Below, in pieces: positions 11,301-23,331 of a stretch of DNA of 64,000 nt. Source of the DNA: Himantopus leucocephalus (taxonomy: Eukaryota > Chordata > Aves > Charadriiformes > Recurvirostridae); assembly GCA_003993805.1 (NCBI GenBank), contig RSEF01000004.1, forward strand, positions 75,567,752 to 75,631,751, read 5' to 3'. Made by a program: the position numbers and the translations under genes. The notes below the pieces were generated by a model. That model was given only the letters and a program-made list of their open reading frames with translations, ran no database searches and was not told the DNA's origin. Numbering within the stretch: position 1 is the stretch's first letter; each line of letters opens with the position of its first letter.

Positions 11301-13689
11301 CATCACCTCAAAGATTTGAAAGTAAAGTGATCTAGACTTTAAAAGACTTTAAGAAGATCTGGACTGTAGCTACTTAATGAATATTAAACAATAGAAAAAA
11401 AAGATGGTTAAACTTTAAGCCATTACTTTATAGGTTGAGCTTTGTCTGAGATTTAGGACCCCAGCCAAATCAGTCCTCCTTCTGTGAAGTGAGGGCAGGA
11501 GCTTTTCCGTGTGTCTGCTCACAGGAGGTGGTGAAGAGGCACGCGTTGTGGATCACAAAGCACTGGCATACCTGAGCGGTGGCCGTTGTATATGTATCGC
11601 AGGCAGAAGGAATATGCGTGCTTAATGAAATAAAGGGTTCAGCTGCACTTGGGGGGTGTGGGGGGGAAGTATTTCTCATTCTTTACTCAAAACACTTCCA
11701 CAAATCACGTGGGAAAAAATGTGAAACTTTCTTCTCAGGGTATAAGCCAGTCTCTAGGCATTGCCTTTGCCTGATGTCCTGCCTGTTCTGTACCTGCTTG
11801 CAGATGGGACAGGTGTAAGTTCCTGAAATGTTTTCACCTTTTCTGATGTTGATGACCTGTGCACCAAGTGGATCTGACTGGCACAGCCAGTCCAATGCTC
11901 AGAGCTCATTCTGTTTTCTTTTTGCTTGTGCAGAGCTGTTGGATGAGAACAATTTTGACTGTGTTCAAAATTCTGTGTTGCCTAGCCTGTAAAACAAACT
12001 TAACATATCATCACTAGATAGACCAATAGACAGACTCACATATGCATATTTTTGCTACAGAAGGTAGCTGTGACTACGCAAAGAGAGACAGCTTAAGTAA
12101 GACACCACCCAGAGCAATGCCATGCACTTTCCCTGGCATGCACAAGTTTTTATTGAGAAGGGAAGTTTAAAAAAAAATGATACTTCTACAGTGTTTGGGA
12201 GATTGGCTCAAACTTGCACAATACTAATGCAACCTCTCACCTGTGTTAAGGCCAGGAAAGTCCTGACATGATGCGCGTGTTCAAGCAGGGAAGAGAGCAC
12301 AGAAACATGTCTCCAGCCCTTGCTGGTTGAACACAAGGTGAGTCGTATGGCTGATGGGGCACAAGGACTAGAGACCCTGGAAGGAGAGCAAAGGGGGTGG
12401 TTGGAAAGGGATGGATCACTGTGCCTCCAAAGGCAATCCAGCATTGGTACTCTCTAGGAGTTTATCACGGCATCTCACTGTACCTACACTAGGCCTGTAC
12501 GCAGCTGCACAACCCCAAGAAAGAGTCTGTATGCCATGGTAGATCGTCAGTCTGCAGAACTCAGCACAGTTTGGGTAGGAAAGCTCTCACAGGCTTTCCA
12601 GTCCTTCCTGCCTATTCTTGGTTTTCCATTACTCTGCTTCTGGATGGCCCCGAAAAACCACAAGAACTTCCTTTCTTGTAGTGTTTCATCACTTTGGCCC
12701 CAAAATGAAACTAACCAAAATGAAAAACAGCCGGATCAAAAATAAATCTAGTAAACAAATAAACAGACAAACCCAAACCTTCAGAAACTCAGTTGATTTT
12801 AATTCTGTATCTGGTTTTGGCCAAACTGCTTGTTCTTCTTTATTTCTTTTCTTCCCTGTCAGTTCATATGTTCTTTGCAAGAAGAATCACGTTTCCTTTC
12901 AGTCCCCTACCAGTCTCTGATCTGTACTTCTGTTTTGCTGCCGTTCGGCAATTGCTTTGACACTATGCTACTGCTTACGTTGTGAGACCATATTGCTGGT
13001 GATTTATGACTTAAACTCCAAGTTTTTGGTCAGCACCTAGTAAAAAATTATGACTTGTTTCTTTTCATTTAGGATCTGGAATCCTTTTGTCACTTAGGTT
13101 GATGCTAGCACAAAGAGGTATTTTTCTAAATCCACTGAAAAGCTTTGTGGCTCTGCTGCCCCATTAGCCAGAGTTTATATTTTAAGACAAGTAAAAGGTC
13201 AGTCCTAAAAACTTCACTTGAACTGAGGTGAATGCGATCAATCAATAATTAACACTGTTCACCTCCAATAAGTCCAAATTCCTGCATACAGAACGATCCT
13301 CTTGGCACGTCAGGCTTCTCAGCTTTGTTTTCAATTTGACCTGCCAACAAGTGATAGCAACAAAATTATAGCAGACATTCTGCAGTTTTTTGTATCCTGG
13401 GTATCGTTTGTTTGTGGTACTAATTTTATAAAGTAAGGACACAACGGGAAGTAACTCAGAGAAAGCAGAAGTTTCAGAGCAGGACTGCTGGGAAGGGCTT
13501 CTGGATAATTACTTTTAATACAGATTATTGAAAAATAAGCTGTTCCGTGCCAAAGGAAAGGTATTTGGGGGCATGAAAGAGGAGGTAAATGGCTGTGTGT
13601 GTGTAAAGGACAAGTGACTGGAGGCTGGGGAGTCAAAGTGGATTTATTCAAAGGAAAGGTACAGCCTGACAAGTTTTTCCCACACCACT
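8315..13689. other. Unique non-coding sequence
   Basis: No gene is supported; the longest frames are around 100 codons and featureless. Small visible items are an 11-bp inverted repeat (CTCTGAGGTAC at 8467-8477 with its complement at 8523-8533), a short TGAAA-type run at about 10620-10640, an 18-bp-period imperfect tandem duplication at 10745-10780, and G-runs at 11650-11668. The interval 9400-10650 is strongly AT-rich. No interspersed repeat is recognised. Confidence 0.55.
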
Positions 13690-14345
13690 CCCCCGTGTTA
13701 ACGCCAGCCTGATGTGAAAGAACCACCATTTTGGGTCTCCTCTGTGCTGGGCCTCTCCTGAAGGCAGAAGTGAGACACAGCCGAGCCGAGCTGTGGGTGG
13801 CTCTGCGGGTGGATGCCCGCCAGGAGAGGTCCAGGCTGGGCAGGACCTCGGGAGGGACTTTAGCTCTGGCCCCACCGTGAAGGGAGAGCACGCTATCCTC
13901 CCGGCCACGCCATTCCTAATCTCTCTCTGCTTTATGTTTTTAACTTCTTTGTTTTCCTTGTCCTGCTGCCAGCAGGGCAGACAGTGCAGGCAGTCAAGAA
14001 GCAGCTGCCTGCTGAAGCGCTGAGGTTCACGTCACGCAGGCAGGACTGCCGGGGGAGAGCGAGCGAGCGAGGGGGTGAGATTAGGTGAAACATTAGCCAC
14101 GTCCTCTTGGCTTCCCTCCAGAGCCTTTCAATTATTTCTTTATGTGCTGTTGGTGCTGCGCTTGTTTGGCATTTAAAAAGTATGCTCCGACAGGATTTCA
14201 CAACGAGCTGCCATTTTACAGCGCAAACCAGATGCAATCTTATCACCCATGGAAATTTATGCCTCCGTGAACCCCTTCCTCTCCCCTCCCTCGGGGCTTA
14301 CAGCAAAGCCACTCCAGGCAGATCAATCATGAGGACTGTGTAATA
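13690..14345. promoter_or_regulatory. GC/CpG-richer patch, possible regulatory element
   Basis: Positions 13690-14080 carry roughly 18 CpG dinucleotides by hand count, well above the surrounding sequence. They include CACGTCAC at 14028-14035 (minus strand GTGACGTG, CRE-like) and a short GCGA run at about 14059-14071. The patch passes into low-repeat AT-balanced sequence to 14345. It might be a weak promoter or enhancer, but no TATA box, initiator or transcript evidence is visible. A 186-codon minus-strand frame (13331-13891) overlaps it and has no recognisable domain. Confidence 0.25.
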
Positions 14346-14589
14346 GGCTAAAAATAAAGTGAGTTATAAAAGTCTGGAAGCTGTTGCTCATTTTGGGATT
14401 TGAAGATGGAAATGTCAGTCAATACCAATGACTCCAGTAGCTGGACAATAGTAGATAAGGGCCAAATAGTCTTCTAAGATGATTAACGTGACTTGCAATC
14501 TGCTTACCTCAATGCCAGTTGCCAAACTGTGTCTCCTCAGTTTCCCAGGATACAGGGAACAGGCAAATATTCATACAATTCTTCAGGAG

Positions 14590-14810
14590 CAGAATTTCAC
14601 TCTAGATCCAGAAAAATAGGGTTGGAAGGCAAAATGAATTGTGCCTATATCACTCCTGACAGGTGCTCGTCTAACCAGTTCTTGAAGACTGAGTGGAGAC
14701 TCCACCAATGCCCCAGGCAACCTGTTCCAGTGCTTCCTTATCCTTCCCATTGGAAAGCTTCTCTTTATCCAGATGGGAGCGTGGTCTAGGTTCCTTATCT
14801 ACCTGTCCAG
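14590..14810 (-). mobile_element. Old CR1 3'-region fragment
   Basis: Read on the minus strand, this resembles the 3' part of old CR1 copies. Recognisable blocks on the given strand are GGGTTGGAAGG-like sequence at about 14620, GACAGGTGCTCGTCTAACC at about 14659 and GGCAACCTGTTCCAGTGCTT at about 14717. These match the family's widely seen complement order. The copy is 5'-truncated and too diverged to translate. Edges are approximate. The match is from memory of the family; a repeat-library search would settle it. Confidence 0.75.
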
Positions 14811-16449
14811 CCACATAAAGGTGGAGCAGCATGTTGCAACACTGCTGGTGACTTGCAGATCATCCTAAAGACAGTGCTTCCTTCAGGTCAGGGTGGGGAT
14901 GGTGAGAGGAATCCTGCGATAAAGCCTGGAGTGCAAATTCAGATGGCTGAAACACATCTTCTGCCCAGGATGAGCAATGGAGAGGTCAGAGAAGTAAATA
15001 AATGCAGGCACGAGCTTTCACAGCTGATGTAAGCATCATAGGATTGCATCTCAATTTTGTGCTGGGATTTATAAGATCATTGTCAAGGGAGGCTAATGCA
15101 CAGAAGATGATTCTAATGAAATGTTATTCTTTAAAGGAACAGGAGATTTGAATGCTCAGGGATAAAATATTTTATGTTTAATCTGGACTGGCTCTTTGAC
15201 AAATTTTGTTGGCTGAACTGTTATGCTAGTGCTGTGTTAACAGTATACAAACGGGCAGAGGATTTTTTTATTATTTGTAAGGAACAGGTAATATTCTGAC
15301 TAATTTCCAGGCAATTAGCCCTGTTTTTGAGCTGATTTCACTTTTGCATCTCCTGGCAGATGTCATGCAAAGAGTAGCTTGAGAAGGAAGACATGCCTGC
15401 AATTTGACACACACGTAGCTTGCCAAGAGAGGTCACTGCGGCATCCTGAGTGGATGCATTCACAAAGGCATGAGGTAACACACTCAGAAGGGTAGTCCAA
15501 GGGGGCCGCTGCCTGCCTCGTGGGGTTTGGATCTCACACAGGACTCTTAACCCCAGAAGTGATGAAAACTCAGCACTCTTCTAATCATGGGAATGACCTT
15601 AATATCATGAGGTATTTAAGAAAAGGCAATGTTTCTTTTTTTTTTTTTTTNTTTTTTTTTTTTTTCCTTGTGTGTGTAAGAGAGAAAGCAGAGAGTGAGT
15701 GTTGCCAGTTCTTTTAGATGGACAGAATGATACCCTCTTCTGTAAAAGCTCTCTCTGGCCTCCTGAGAGTAGTAAGTTTCCAGCTGGCCATCAGACTCTT
15801 AATTTCTAATGAATTTATTCTAGATCCTACCAGCCCACATCTGCTCTCTTCTCTTGCTCAACAATTAGTTACGCAACCCGAGGAAAAAATGCTATTAATT
15901 CCTGAATTTCCCAGCTCAGTTCTTGCACTTCAGACTTCTTGCCCATCTCTCTCTCTCCCTCCTGCAGTTTCTGGGTTCTCCATCCCAGGATGGAGGAAGG
16001 TAACTCTGGAGTTGTTTCACTTCCCTCTGACTGCTCACAGACCTGGTGCTGAGGGATGCAGGGCAAAGGGATGCAGAGTGCAGGCTGACCCAGTTTTCAT
16101 TGACTGATAGCCAGAACAAGTTGTCTCGCATGGCCTTCTGTATAACATGGACCAAAGGGCTTACCTGTATTTGTTCCTGTTTGAACTATTGCTTTTCTTT
16201 GAGTAAAATAGACAAGTCTAATTAAACTATGCCCAGTGTTGAAGAATCTACCCTCTGCTCCATGTAAATTGTTCCAGCAGTTAATTTCTCCTCTCTGCTG
16301 GAACCACATGCAATGTTTCGAAGGCAGAATGTCTAGACAGATGTGTGTGAGAGGCCACTTCCAAACTTTTGCTCCAAATACAGGCACTCCTAAATTACAC
16401 CTGTATAAGTCCTTCCCTTTGCTCTAGTGAAGAGCTTCAGCTTTTGGAA
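14811..16449. other. Unique non-coding sequence with T-run
   Basis: No gene is recognised. A T-run of about 30 bases containing one N lies at 15636-15665, probably an unresolved homopolymer. The interval 15010-15400 is free of simple repeats. A splice-acceptor-like pyrimidine tract ending CCTGCAG at 15961-15967 is followed 32 bases later by AAG|GTAACT. Confidence 0.5.
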
Positions 16450-16930
16450 ACTCTTGCTGAGAGACATGTTTTCCAGTCCTCAGTCATTCTGTCAACTCCT
16501 TTCTGAAATCTCTTAATCTACTAACACTCTTCTTGAATTGTACACGTGAGGCCAGGACACTTTTAAACTGAGACCAGTTATAGACTTTGTCCATAGCATC
16601 CAGAGTTCCCAGGTTCATATGCACAAGGATTCCTCTTGAAGCAAACATTTCCTCCTCTTGGGTTATCTGCCTTGTTCCCCCTGCAGAGTCACTGCTTCTA
16701 TGGGCTCCATTAACCTGTGAAGATGCCCTGCAAGATTTGTCGTCTGATGAATAACTTGACTTTTGGCTGTGCTGAAGTTGATATCAAAAATTTGTTGCTT
16801 CTGTGCAGCTTGCCAAGTATGTCCCATTGCTCCTTATCAGAGATCTGATTTCTTCATTATTGACTGCTCCATCATTTCATGTGATTCTGGGTCTGTCACT
16901 GCTCACAGCGCTACCCATGCATTTCACATT
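16450..16930 (-). mobile_element. Possible very old CR1-like remnant
   Basis: Blocks such as CCAGTCCTCAGTCATTCTG (about 16473), GTGAGGCCAGGACAC (about 16546) and later TTGCCAAGTATG and ATCTGATTTCTTCATT recall the minus-strand order of ancient CR1 or related LINE copies. Divergence is high and no reading frame survives, so the match is uncertain. It could be unrelated unique sequence. Confidence 0.3.
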
Positions 16931-19900
16931 GGATAAAATACATTAGAGGAGTAGGAACAAAGGCCCTCTGTCACACCTGAGCTCCTGAACCACAAGGCTG
17001 AATCACATTTCTTAGACTTACTTTAATTTTGGCTGCCAAGTAGAGATAACAGGGCTGTGGAGGAGGACCTCTAGCTCGCATCTCCAGGTTAATGAGCACG
17101 TGCCAAATTTGCCAGGCCTGCTCAGCCACACCAGTGGCCTGTAGGCAGGTTAATATCAGCCCAGGTGAAAACATCTTCTGTCTCACTATTCCTGGAGGAG
17201 ATGGGGAGCACCACTAGAGCTGTTCCTGTAGGGAGCCTTTTTAAATTACCACATGAAACCTCCTCATCTTACCATAACCCAGAGTACAGAGCAGCCTCCA
17301 TCCCCATCTCCCCAGCCCCTCACCATAGCAGTGCAGAAACCTTGTTCAGTGGCTAATTATGGAAGAGGGTAGAGACAGCTGTTTGCTTCAGGGGATGCTG
17401 CCTGCTCCTGTGGGTTGTGCCACCAGTATTGGTTCCCAAAGCTGATAAAAGTGGACTGCTGGTTATTTTAGAAAGTATTGGACTCCTCCACAAGGCACAG
17501 GACCCTGTCTGTGGTGCTGTGCATGAAAACTCAATGCTGAGATATATTCAGAGTGCACCCACTAGACTGAGCCCTTCAGGAGATCTTGGTGCTGGGATGC
17601 CTAGTCTGGGATGCCACACAGTTGTGGGCATGGAGTAGGTACTAAGAGCTCAGCATATGTGAGATGGTGGTGAGTCTGGGCTGCACAGAAGCCCAGGGAT
17701 GCTGAGGTCCGACGGTGAGGTGCCACATGAGTTTGGGAAACAACAGGCTTGGTTGCAAGTTTCTCAAACAGCTTGAGCACCCCCTTCCTTTCCCACCCCC
17801 CTAGACACCTGTATTCTTTACTGGATTTAGCCACACTGAATTTGACTGCAGACCCTATGTATTGTTTCCATCCACACTTGGGCTCTATTTGCTTAGTTCT
17901 GTCCATTCCTCTTCAGCCACTTTCCATCACGGCAACCTTTCCCTCAGACCTCAGAGATGTCCTACTATTTGAGATTTTTGCCAAAGTTTAACTGCTCATA
18001 AACACAATGAGCCGTGTTCTGATCTTATTTACTTCTGCGACCTCAATAGAACTCCTCCAGACTTGTACAGATGCGCATGAGAACAGATCCTCTCCCATTT
18101 AATTTGGCCTACTGCATGTTTGCTGAGTGCTAACTCATAGTTGGCTCGGTACAGGACGCAGAGGACAAAACGACTGATGCATCATAGAGAGCTGTTACCT
18201 CCCAGACGCCGCTGCTGCCCAGGCTGTTTGCACAGAGTGCTGCAGTCACAGCAGTGTCTCCTCCTACAGTGCTCCTGCACCCGCTCTGATATTACTGAGA
18301 TAATTTTTTCTTTAAACAACCTGCTAACCTCTAGGTGTCTTGCTGAATTGCATGCAATCAGATTTAAATGTCAACATGATGTTAATATTTAACAATTATC
18401 ATCCAAGAGCTTTTCACACCTCGTCCTTAGAAGACAGAAAAAAACCCAACTCCTGCCTGTTCCTAAAGCCCTATCATCAGTTTGAAGCAGATTCAGGAGA
18501 TATGTTGGACCTTTATCAGTTACTATCACCTGCAGTAGCCTCTGGCACAGGATTGCCCTAAAATATGCTTTCCCTGGGCACCTTCCAGATTTCTCCAATT
18601 GCAATCTCCTCACGAGCCAGAGAGAGCTTGTATTGTGCAAAACAAGAAATAGAAAAAAACAAGAGGATAAAAAATAGCCTGAATGATTTAATTTCTGTTT
18701 TAATTCCAAAAATATATACGAGGCCCCTGACATATCCCACAGACAACTCCTTTCTCTGCAGCACAAAGAGGATATATTTTAAACGGTACTGTTAATGGAA
18801 TTATATGTTGCTACTGGATAATGGTCTGCTGTGGAGAGATAATTGTTGAGGCACAGCTGAGGTATTTATTGAAGATAAACATTGAAGCAAAGCCAAGTTG
18901 TTTATTTTCTAAGCACCAGACCATAATTCAGGCAAAACATATAATATCATTAGTGTTGTTACTAATGCATTGGAAGCCTTAACATGCCCCATCACAAACT
19001 CTTGTTAACTCGGCAGTGTCAGAACCGAGAAATGCACCCAAGCTGATCCAAATACCGATGCCAGAGGGCAGTTCTGTTGACTGTACCATGGGCAATACCC
19101 AAGCGTTGCCCCTCTTGGCTGGTGTCTGCCCTTCTGTAGCCCAAGGAGGTGGCAGACCTGCTGCCTGGAGAGCTGACTGCTCACAGGTGAAGCATCAGGA
19201 ACATGCACGTGTTTGTCTCTGAGCACTGGTGAAGTACAGGTCCATACAAGCACGTGGGCAGCTTCAAGCAGAAGCAGGGCCTGGTACCATGTGGTAATGC
19301 AGAAGGACAGGCTCAGTGCTACACCTGGGTGGTGTGTGCAGCTGCTCCTGCGTGTCTGGGTGCGGCAAGGCTCCTCTGGGCACATGCTGGTGCAGGTTCT
19401 CTTTTGTCCATGTCCTGTGGAGGCTGAGAGCCGTGGCTGTGTTTTCTCGTAGGAGGGAATCTCAGCTGGTGTTGGGTGCCCTTTTGTCCTAGCTGTATCC
19501 ACCCTGCGCCTCGCAGCAGTGCTCCGCAGGGTCCCAGCCTTGCTGTTCACAGCAGTTACTGGTTTTGGCATTGCTCTTGATAAATGTAGAAAGCTGAATT
19601 GGCTCTTTTCCACTGTTCTGCCCAGGGATGGGTGCAGATCCCGTGTGTGTGAAGATATTTAAACACCTAGCTCCTCTTGATTACATTGGTCATCAGGCAC
19701 CTAAATACACCTATGGGCCTGGGCATAACTCCCTAAACCCATTCAAAGAGGACAGCAACATCCTTGAGCATTGTACACATCTGAACACATGGGTGTCAGA
19801 TTGGCTGTAAAGCGAGTATGTGCACCTACAGAAAATATTACATGCCACTCTATTATATGGAGCAGAAAGACAATACAAACTTATGACTATTCCGCTTCTC

Positions 19901-20349
19901 AAGACTATAACCCAGCTCCTATTTTAAAAAGATAACTGAAAATTAGGCCCTAACGTACCTATCTTATGTGTGTGCCCTGATTTGCAAAGGTACTGAGCAT
20001 CCAAGGTTGAGTATCAGCATCAGCTGAAGGAATAAAAACTTTTGTGGTCTCCATCCTTTTAGAGAAATTAGACCATTTCCAAACAATCCAGCCTTTCCAC
20101 ATACATACTGATGTATTAAAAAAAAAAAAAAGAAGGCAAAAACCCCATGTAGTTCTCCTTTATTTGGACTATGATCAATGCCTCCATTATACCTTTGTCA
20201 TCAGCACTTTCCTTCCTCAATCCAAAGCACAGCATTGTCCTGAGAAGTGCTGATTTGGTTCATCCTGCTCCTGTGGGATTAACTGCTGTATAGCCATGTG
20301 CAGTTCACTACAGACTGGCTGTGCTCTGCAGCGACCTGCTACATCTCCC
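16931..20349. other. Unique non-coding sequence
   Basis: No gene is supported. The longest frame (202 codons, minus strand, 19005-19613) sits in slightly GC-richer sequence and shows no domain, transmembrane pattern or compositional coding sign. An A14 run lies at 20118-20131 just upstream of the CR1 element. No other repeat is recognised. Confidence 0.5.
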
Positions 20350-20423
20350 TTTCTGACTGTTTTGTGGGTTTCCACCAGTAAACCAAGCGCTGAGGGAGAT
20401 GGTGACCCCTGAGGCTTGCCCTA

Positions 20424-21052
20424 ATGCACCATCAGGATGCACCCTGGTGCCCCCTCAGGACTGTGAATGATGGTCCATCTTCACCAGAGGTGTTGCCAAG
20501 GTCAGAAAGGCCTACGCCCTGTATCACAACCACCTCCACGAGGAAGAAAAGACAGCTAATAGTTGTAGGTGACTCTGTTCTGAGGGGAACAGAAGGTCCA
20601 ATATGCCGAACACACCCTCCTCTTAGGGAAGTCTGCTGCCTCCCTAGGGCCTGGGTTAAGGACATCACTAGGAAACTTCCTAGCCTGGTATGGCCCTTGG
20701 ACTACTACCCATTGCTGCTTTTCCATGTGGGTGGCAATGAAGCCACAACAGATAGTCCAAGGGTGATCAAAAGAGACTTCAGGGCCTTGGGATGGCTGGT
20801 AAGGGAATCTGGAGCACAGGTAATTTTTTCCTCTCTCCTTCCTGTTATGGGCAGCAACACTGGAAAAAACAGATGATTCCAGTCTATTAATACATGGCTC
20901 CGTGTCTGGAGTCACCGACACAGTTTTGGGGTTTTCGATAATGGGATGGCCTACACGGCACAGCGCTTTCTGGCATCAGATGGGATCACCTTCGTCAAAG
21001 CGGGAAGAGGGTCTTTGCTCATGAGTTAGCAGGGCTCATTGGCAGAGCTTGA
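20424..21052 (+). pseudogene. CR1 ORF1 remnant, SGNH/GDSL esterase-like
   Basis: In CR1-type elements ORF1 encodes a protein with an SGNH-hydrolase (esterase) domain thought to act in the retrotransposon ribonucleoprotein. Here the frame from 20424 shows IVVGDSVLRG with the GDS nucleophile block at residues 49-51 (Ser codon 20574-20576) and HVGGNE with the block-III Asn at residue 105. A TGA at 20874 interrupts it, but the same frame continues with recognisable sequence. After DGI (20979-20987) the expected His is replaced by Thr. The His codon CAC and downstream FAHELAG-type sequence lie in the neighbouring frame, ending at TGA 21050-21052, which implies a one-base deletion near 20986. The start at 20424 is only the first ATG; the true N-terminus is unclear. 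Confidence 0.88.
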
Positions 21053-21183
21053 AAGGGGAGGAGGACAATACCAGGCTTGCCCGTGACAAGCTGTGGGACG
21101 ACACACGAAGGTTAGAGGGATAGAGTGCTAGTGAGGGTCTGCAGACTGTTGCTCTGAGACGTGCTGGCTCCGTTGCAGCACAC

Positions 21184-23331
21184 TTGAAGTCTTACAGAGA
21201 TGAGCCAGGAGCTACTGAGGTAATAGGAGCCAAGAGGGAAACTCCAGTGAAATACCTCAAAGGAATTACAAGGTGTTCGTCTAAGAAGGTGGCATGGCTG
21301 ATGGCTCAGCTGAAGTGCCTCTACACCAATCCACGCAGCATGGGCAACAAACAGGAGGAGCTGGAAGCCATCGTGCTGCTACAAAGCTGCAACCTAGTTG
21401 TCATTACTGAAACGTGGTGGGACAAATTGCATGACTAGGGTGCAGCTTTCGATGGCTACAGGCTGTTCAGAAGGTGCAGGAGAGGAAGGAAGAGCGGAGC
21501 CATTGTCCTCTGTGTTAAGAAATAGATAGAGTGTGAAGAGCTGCCACAAGAAGGTGGAAAGCCTATGGGTAAGAATAAGAGACTGAGACAACAAAGGGAA
21601 CCTTGTGGTTGGTGTATAATACAGGCCGCCCAATCAAGAAGAGCCTATTGGTGAAGCTCTTGCCCTGCTGGGGGACTTCAACCACCCTGACATCTGCTGG
21701 AAAAGTAGCACAGTGAGCTGTAGGCAGTCCAAGAGACTCCTGGAGTGCATGGAGGATAACTTCTTAAGCCACATAATAGACAGCCCTACCAGAGGGAATG
21801 CAATACTGGACCTGATGGTCACCAACACAAGTGAGCTCATCGGTGACATCAAGATCAGAGGCAGCCTGGGCTGCAGTGATCATGCACTGGTGGAGTTTGC
21901 AGACCTGAAGGATATCAGTCGGGAGAAGAGTAAAGTCAGGACCCTGAATTTAAGGAAAGCAAAATTCTAGCTCTTTGAGGTGTTAGTGAATAGGACCCCC
22001 TGGGAAAATGCCCTCAGGTACAAGGGAGCAGAACAGAGCTGGGAGGTCTTTAAGGAGACTTTCCTTAGAGAGCAAGAGCTCTCGATCACCAGGTGTAAGA
22101 AAACAGGAAAGGAGGGCAAGAGACCAACATGGCTGAGGTGAGACTTGCTGGTCCAACTAAAAGGCAAGAAAGAGATGCAGAGGCAGTGGAAGCAGGGAGA
22201 CATATTCTGGGAAGAGTATAGGGACGCTGCCCGGTTGTGTAGGGGTGGGGTCAGGAAGGCCAAGGCGCAACTGGAGCTGAACTTGGCAAAGGATGGAAAG
22301 AATAATAAGAAGGGCTTCTACAGGTATGTCAGCCAGAAAAGGAAGCCCAAAGAAAGCGTACGCCCCCTCAGTGAGCAATACTGGCAAACTGGTAACAATG
22401 GATGAGGAGAAGGGTGAGGTACTCAACAACTATTTTGCCTCAGTCTTCACGGGCAATCTCTCTTCCCACACCTCTTGAGTGGATGGACTGCAAGACAGGG
22501 ACTGGGGAGCAAAGTCCCTCCCACTACTAGAGAAGATCAGGTTCATGACCACGTGAGGAACCTGAATATACAGAAGTCTATGTGACCTGAGGAGATGCAT
22601 CCCAGAGTCCTGAGGGAACTGGCTGATGAAGTTGCCAAGCCACTCTCCATGATACTTTAAAAGACATGGCTGTCAGCTAAAGTCCCCAGTGACTGGAAAA
22701 AGAGAAACATCCATTTTTAAAAAGGGTAGAAAGGAGGACCCTAGGAACTGACAACCTGTCAGCCTCACCTCTGTGCCTGGGAAGATCATGGAACAGATTC
22801 TCCTTGAAGCTACGCAAAGGCACATGGAGGTGATTTGAGACAACCAACATGGCTGCACCAAGGGCAAGTCCTGCCTGACCAACCTCGTGGCCTTCCATGA
22901 TGGAGTGACCACATCAGTGGACAAGGGAAGAGCTATGAGTGTCATCTATCTGGACTTCTATAAGGCCTTTGACACAACCCCCCACAACATCCTTCTCTCT
23001 AAATTGGCGAGATGGATTTGATGGGTGTACTGTTTGGTGGATGAGGAATTGGTTGGATGGTCACATCCAGAGGGTAGTGGTCAATGGCTCAATGTCCAGA
23101 TGGACATTGGGAGTGTTGGTGGATGAGAAGCTCAACATGAGCCGCCAAAGTGCACTCGCAGCCCAGAAGGCCAACCACATCCTGGGCTGCATCAAAAGAA
23201 GCGTGGCCAGTAGGTTGAGGAGGTCATTCTACCCCTCTACTCTGCTCTCGTCAGACCCCACCAGTGTGGGGATGCAGAGTACTGCATTCAGCTGTGGAGC
23301 CCTCAGCACAGGAAAGACATGGACCTGTTGG
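21184..23331 (+). pseudogene. CR1 ORF2 remnant, endonuclease/reverse transcriptase
   Basis: This is the decayed gene for the APE-type endonuclease and reverse transcriptase that drives target-primed retrotransposition. Endonuclease blocks visible are LYTNPRSMGNKQEELE and ITETWWD before a TAG at 21436, GDFNHPDICW from 21671 and SDH at 21875-21883, the last two in another frame. Reverse transcriptase blocks are PRVLRELADEVAKPLS near 22601 and YLDFYKAFD (22947-22973, motif A with its Asp), followed by TGA at 23019 and a frame change. NGSMSRW (23083-23103) is then joined directly to LGVLVDEKL (from 23107). That removes the intervening segment with the PQG block and the catalytic ADD motif. The remaining C-terminal part stops at the gap. 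No activity is possible from this copy. Confidence 0.92.

Larger units (their letters stand above)
20350..23331 (+). mobile_element. CR1 non-LTR retrotransposon, degraded
   Basis: A long CR1-family LINE in sense orientation retains parts of both genes in the expected order: an esterase-type ORF1 (about 20424-21052), then ORF2 with endonuclease (about 21184-21960) and reverse transcriptase (about 22290-23331). Most avian CR1 copies are short 3' ends, so retention of ORF1 is unusual. The copy is dead, with several in-frame stops and frameshifts and an in-frame internal deletion near 23104 that removes part of the reverse transcriptase. The 5' edge is uncertain by about 100 bases. The 3' end is lost in the 100-N gap that starts at 23332, so target-site duplications cannot be assessed. 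Confidence 0.95.

Noticed and set aside
13331..13891. 186-codon minus-strand open frame
   Set aside because: Overlaps the GC-richer patch and has no family resemblance.
15010..15400. Repeat-free AT-balanced stretch that looks like a conserved non-coding element; similar ones near 24.2-24.5, 31.7-32.0 and 57.9-58.2 kb
   Set aside because: The look of the sequence is not evidence. A rough count of TAAT/ATTA cores in the 57.9-58.2 kb stretch was no higher than expected from AT content. A multi-species alignment would decide.
19005..19613. 202-codon minus-strand open frame
   Set aside because: No recognisable motif, and neighbouring frames on the other strand are also open, so it is most likely accidental.
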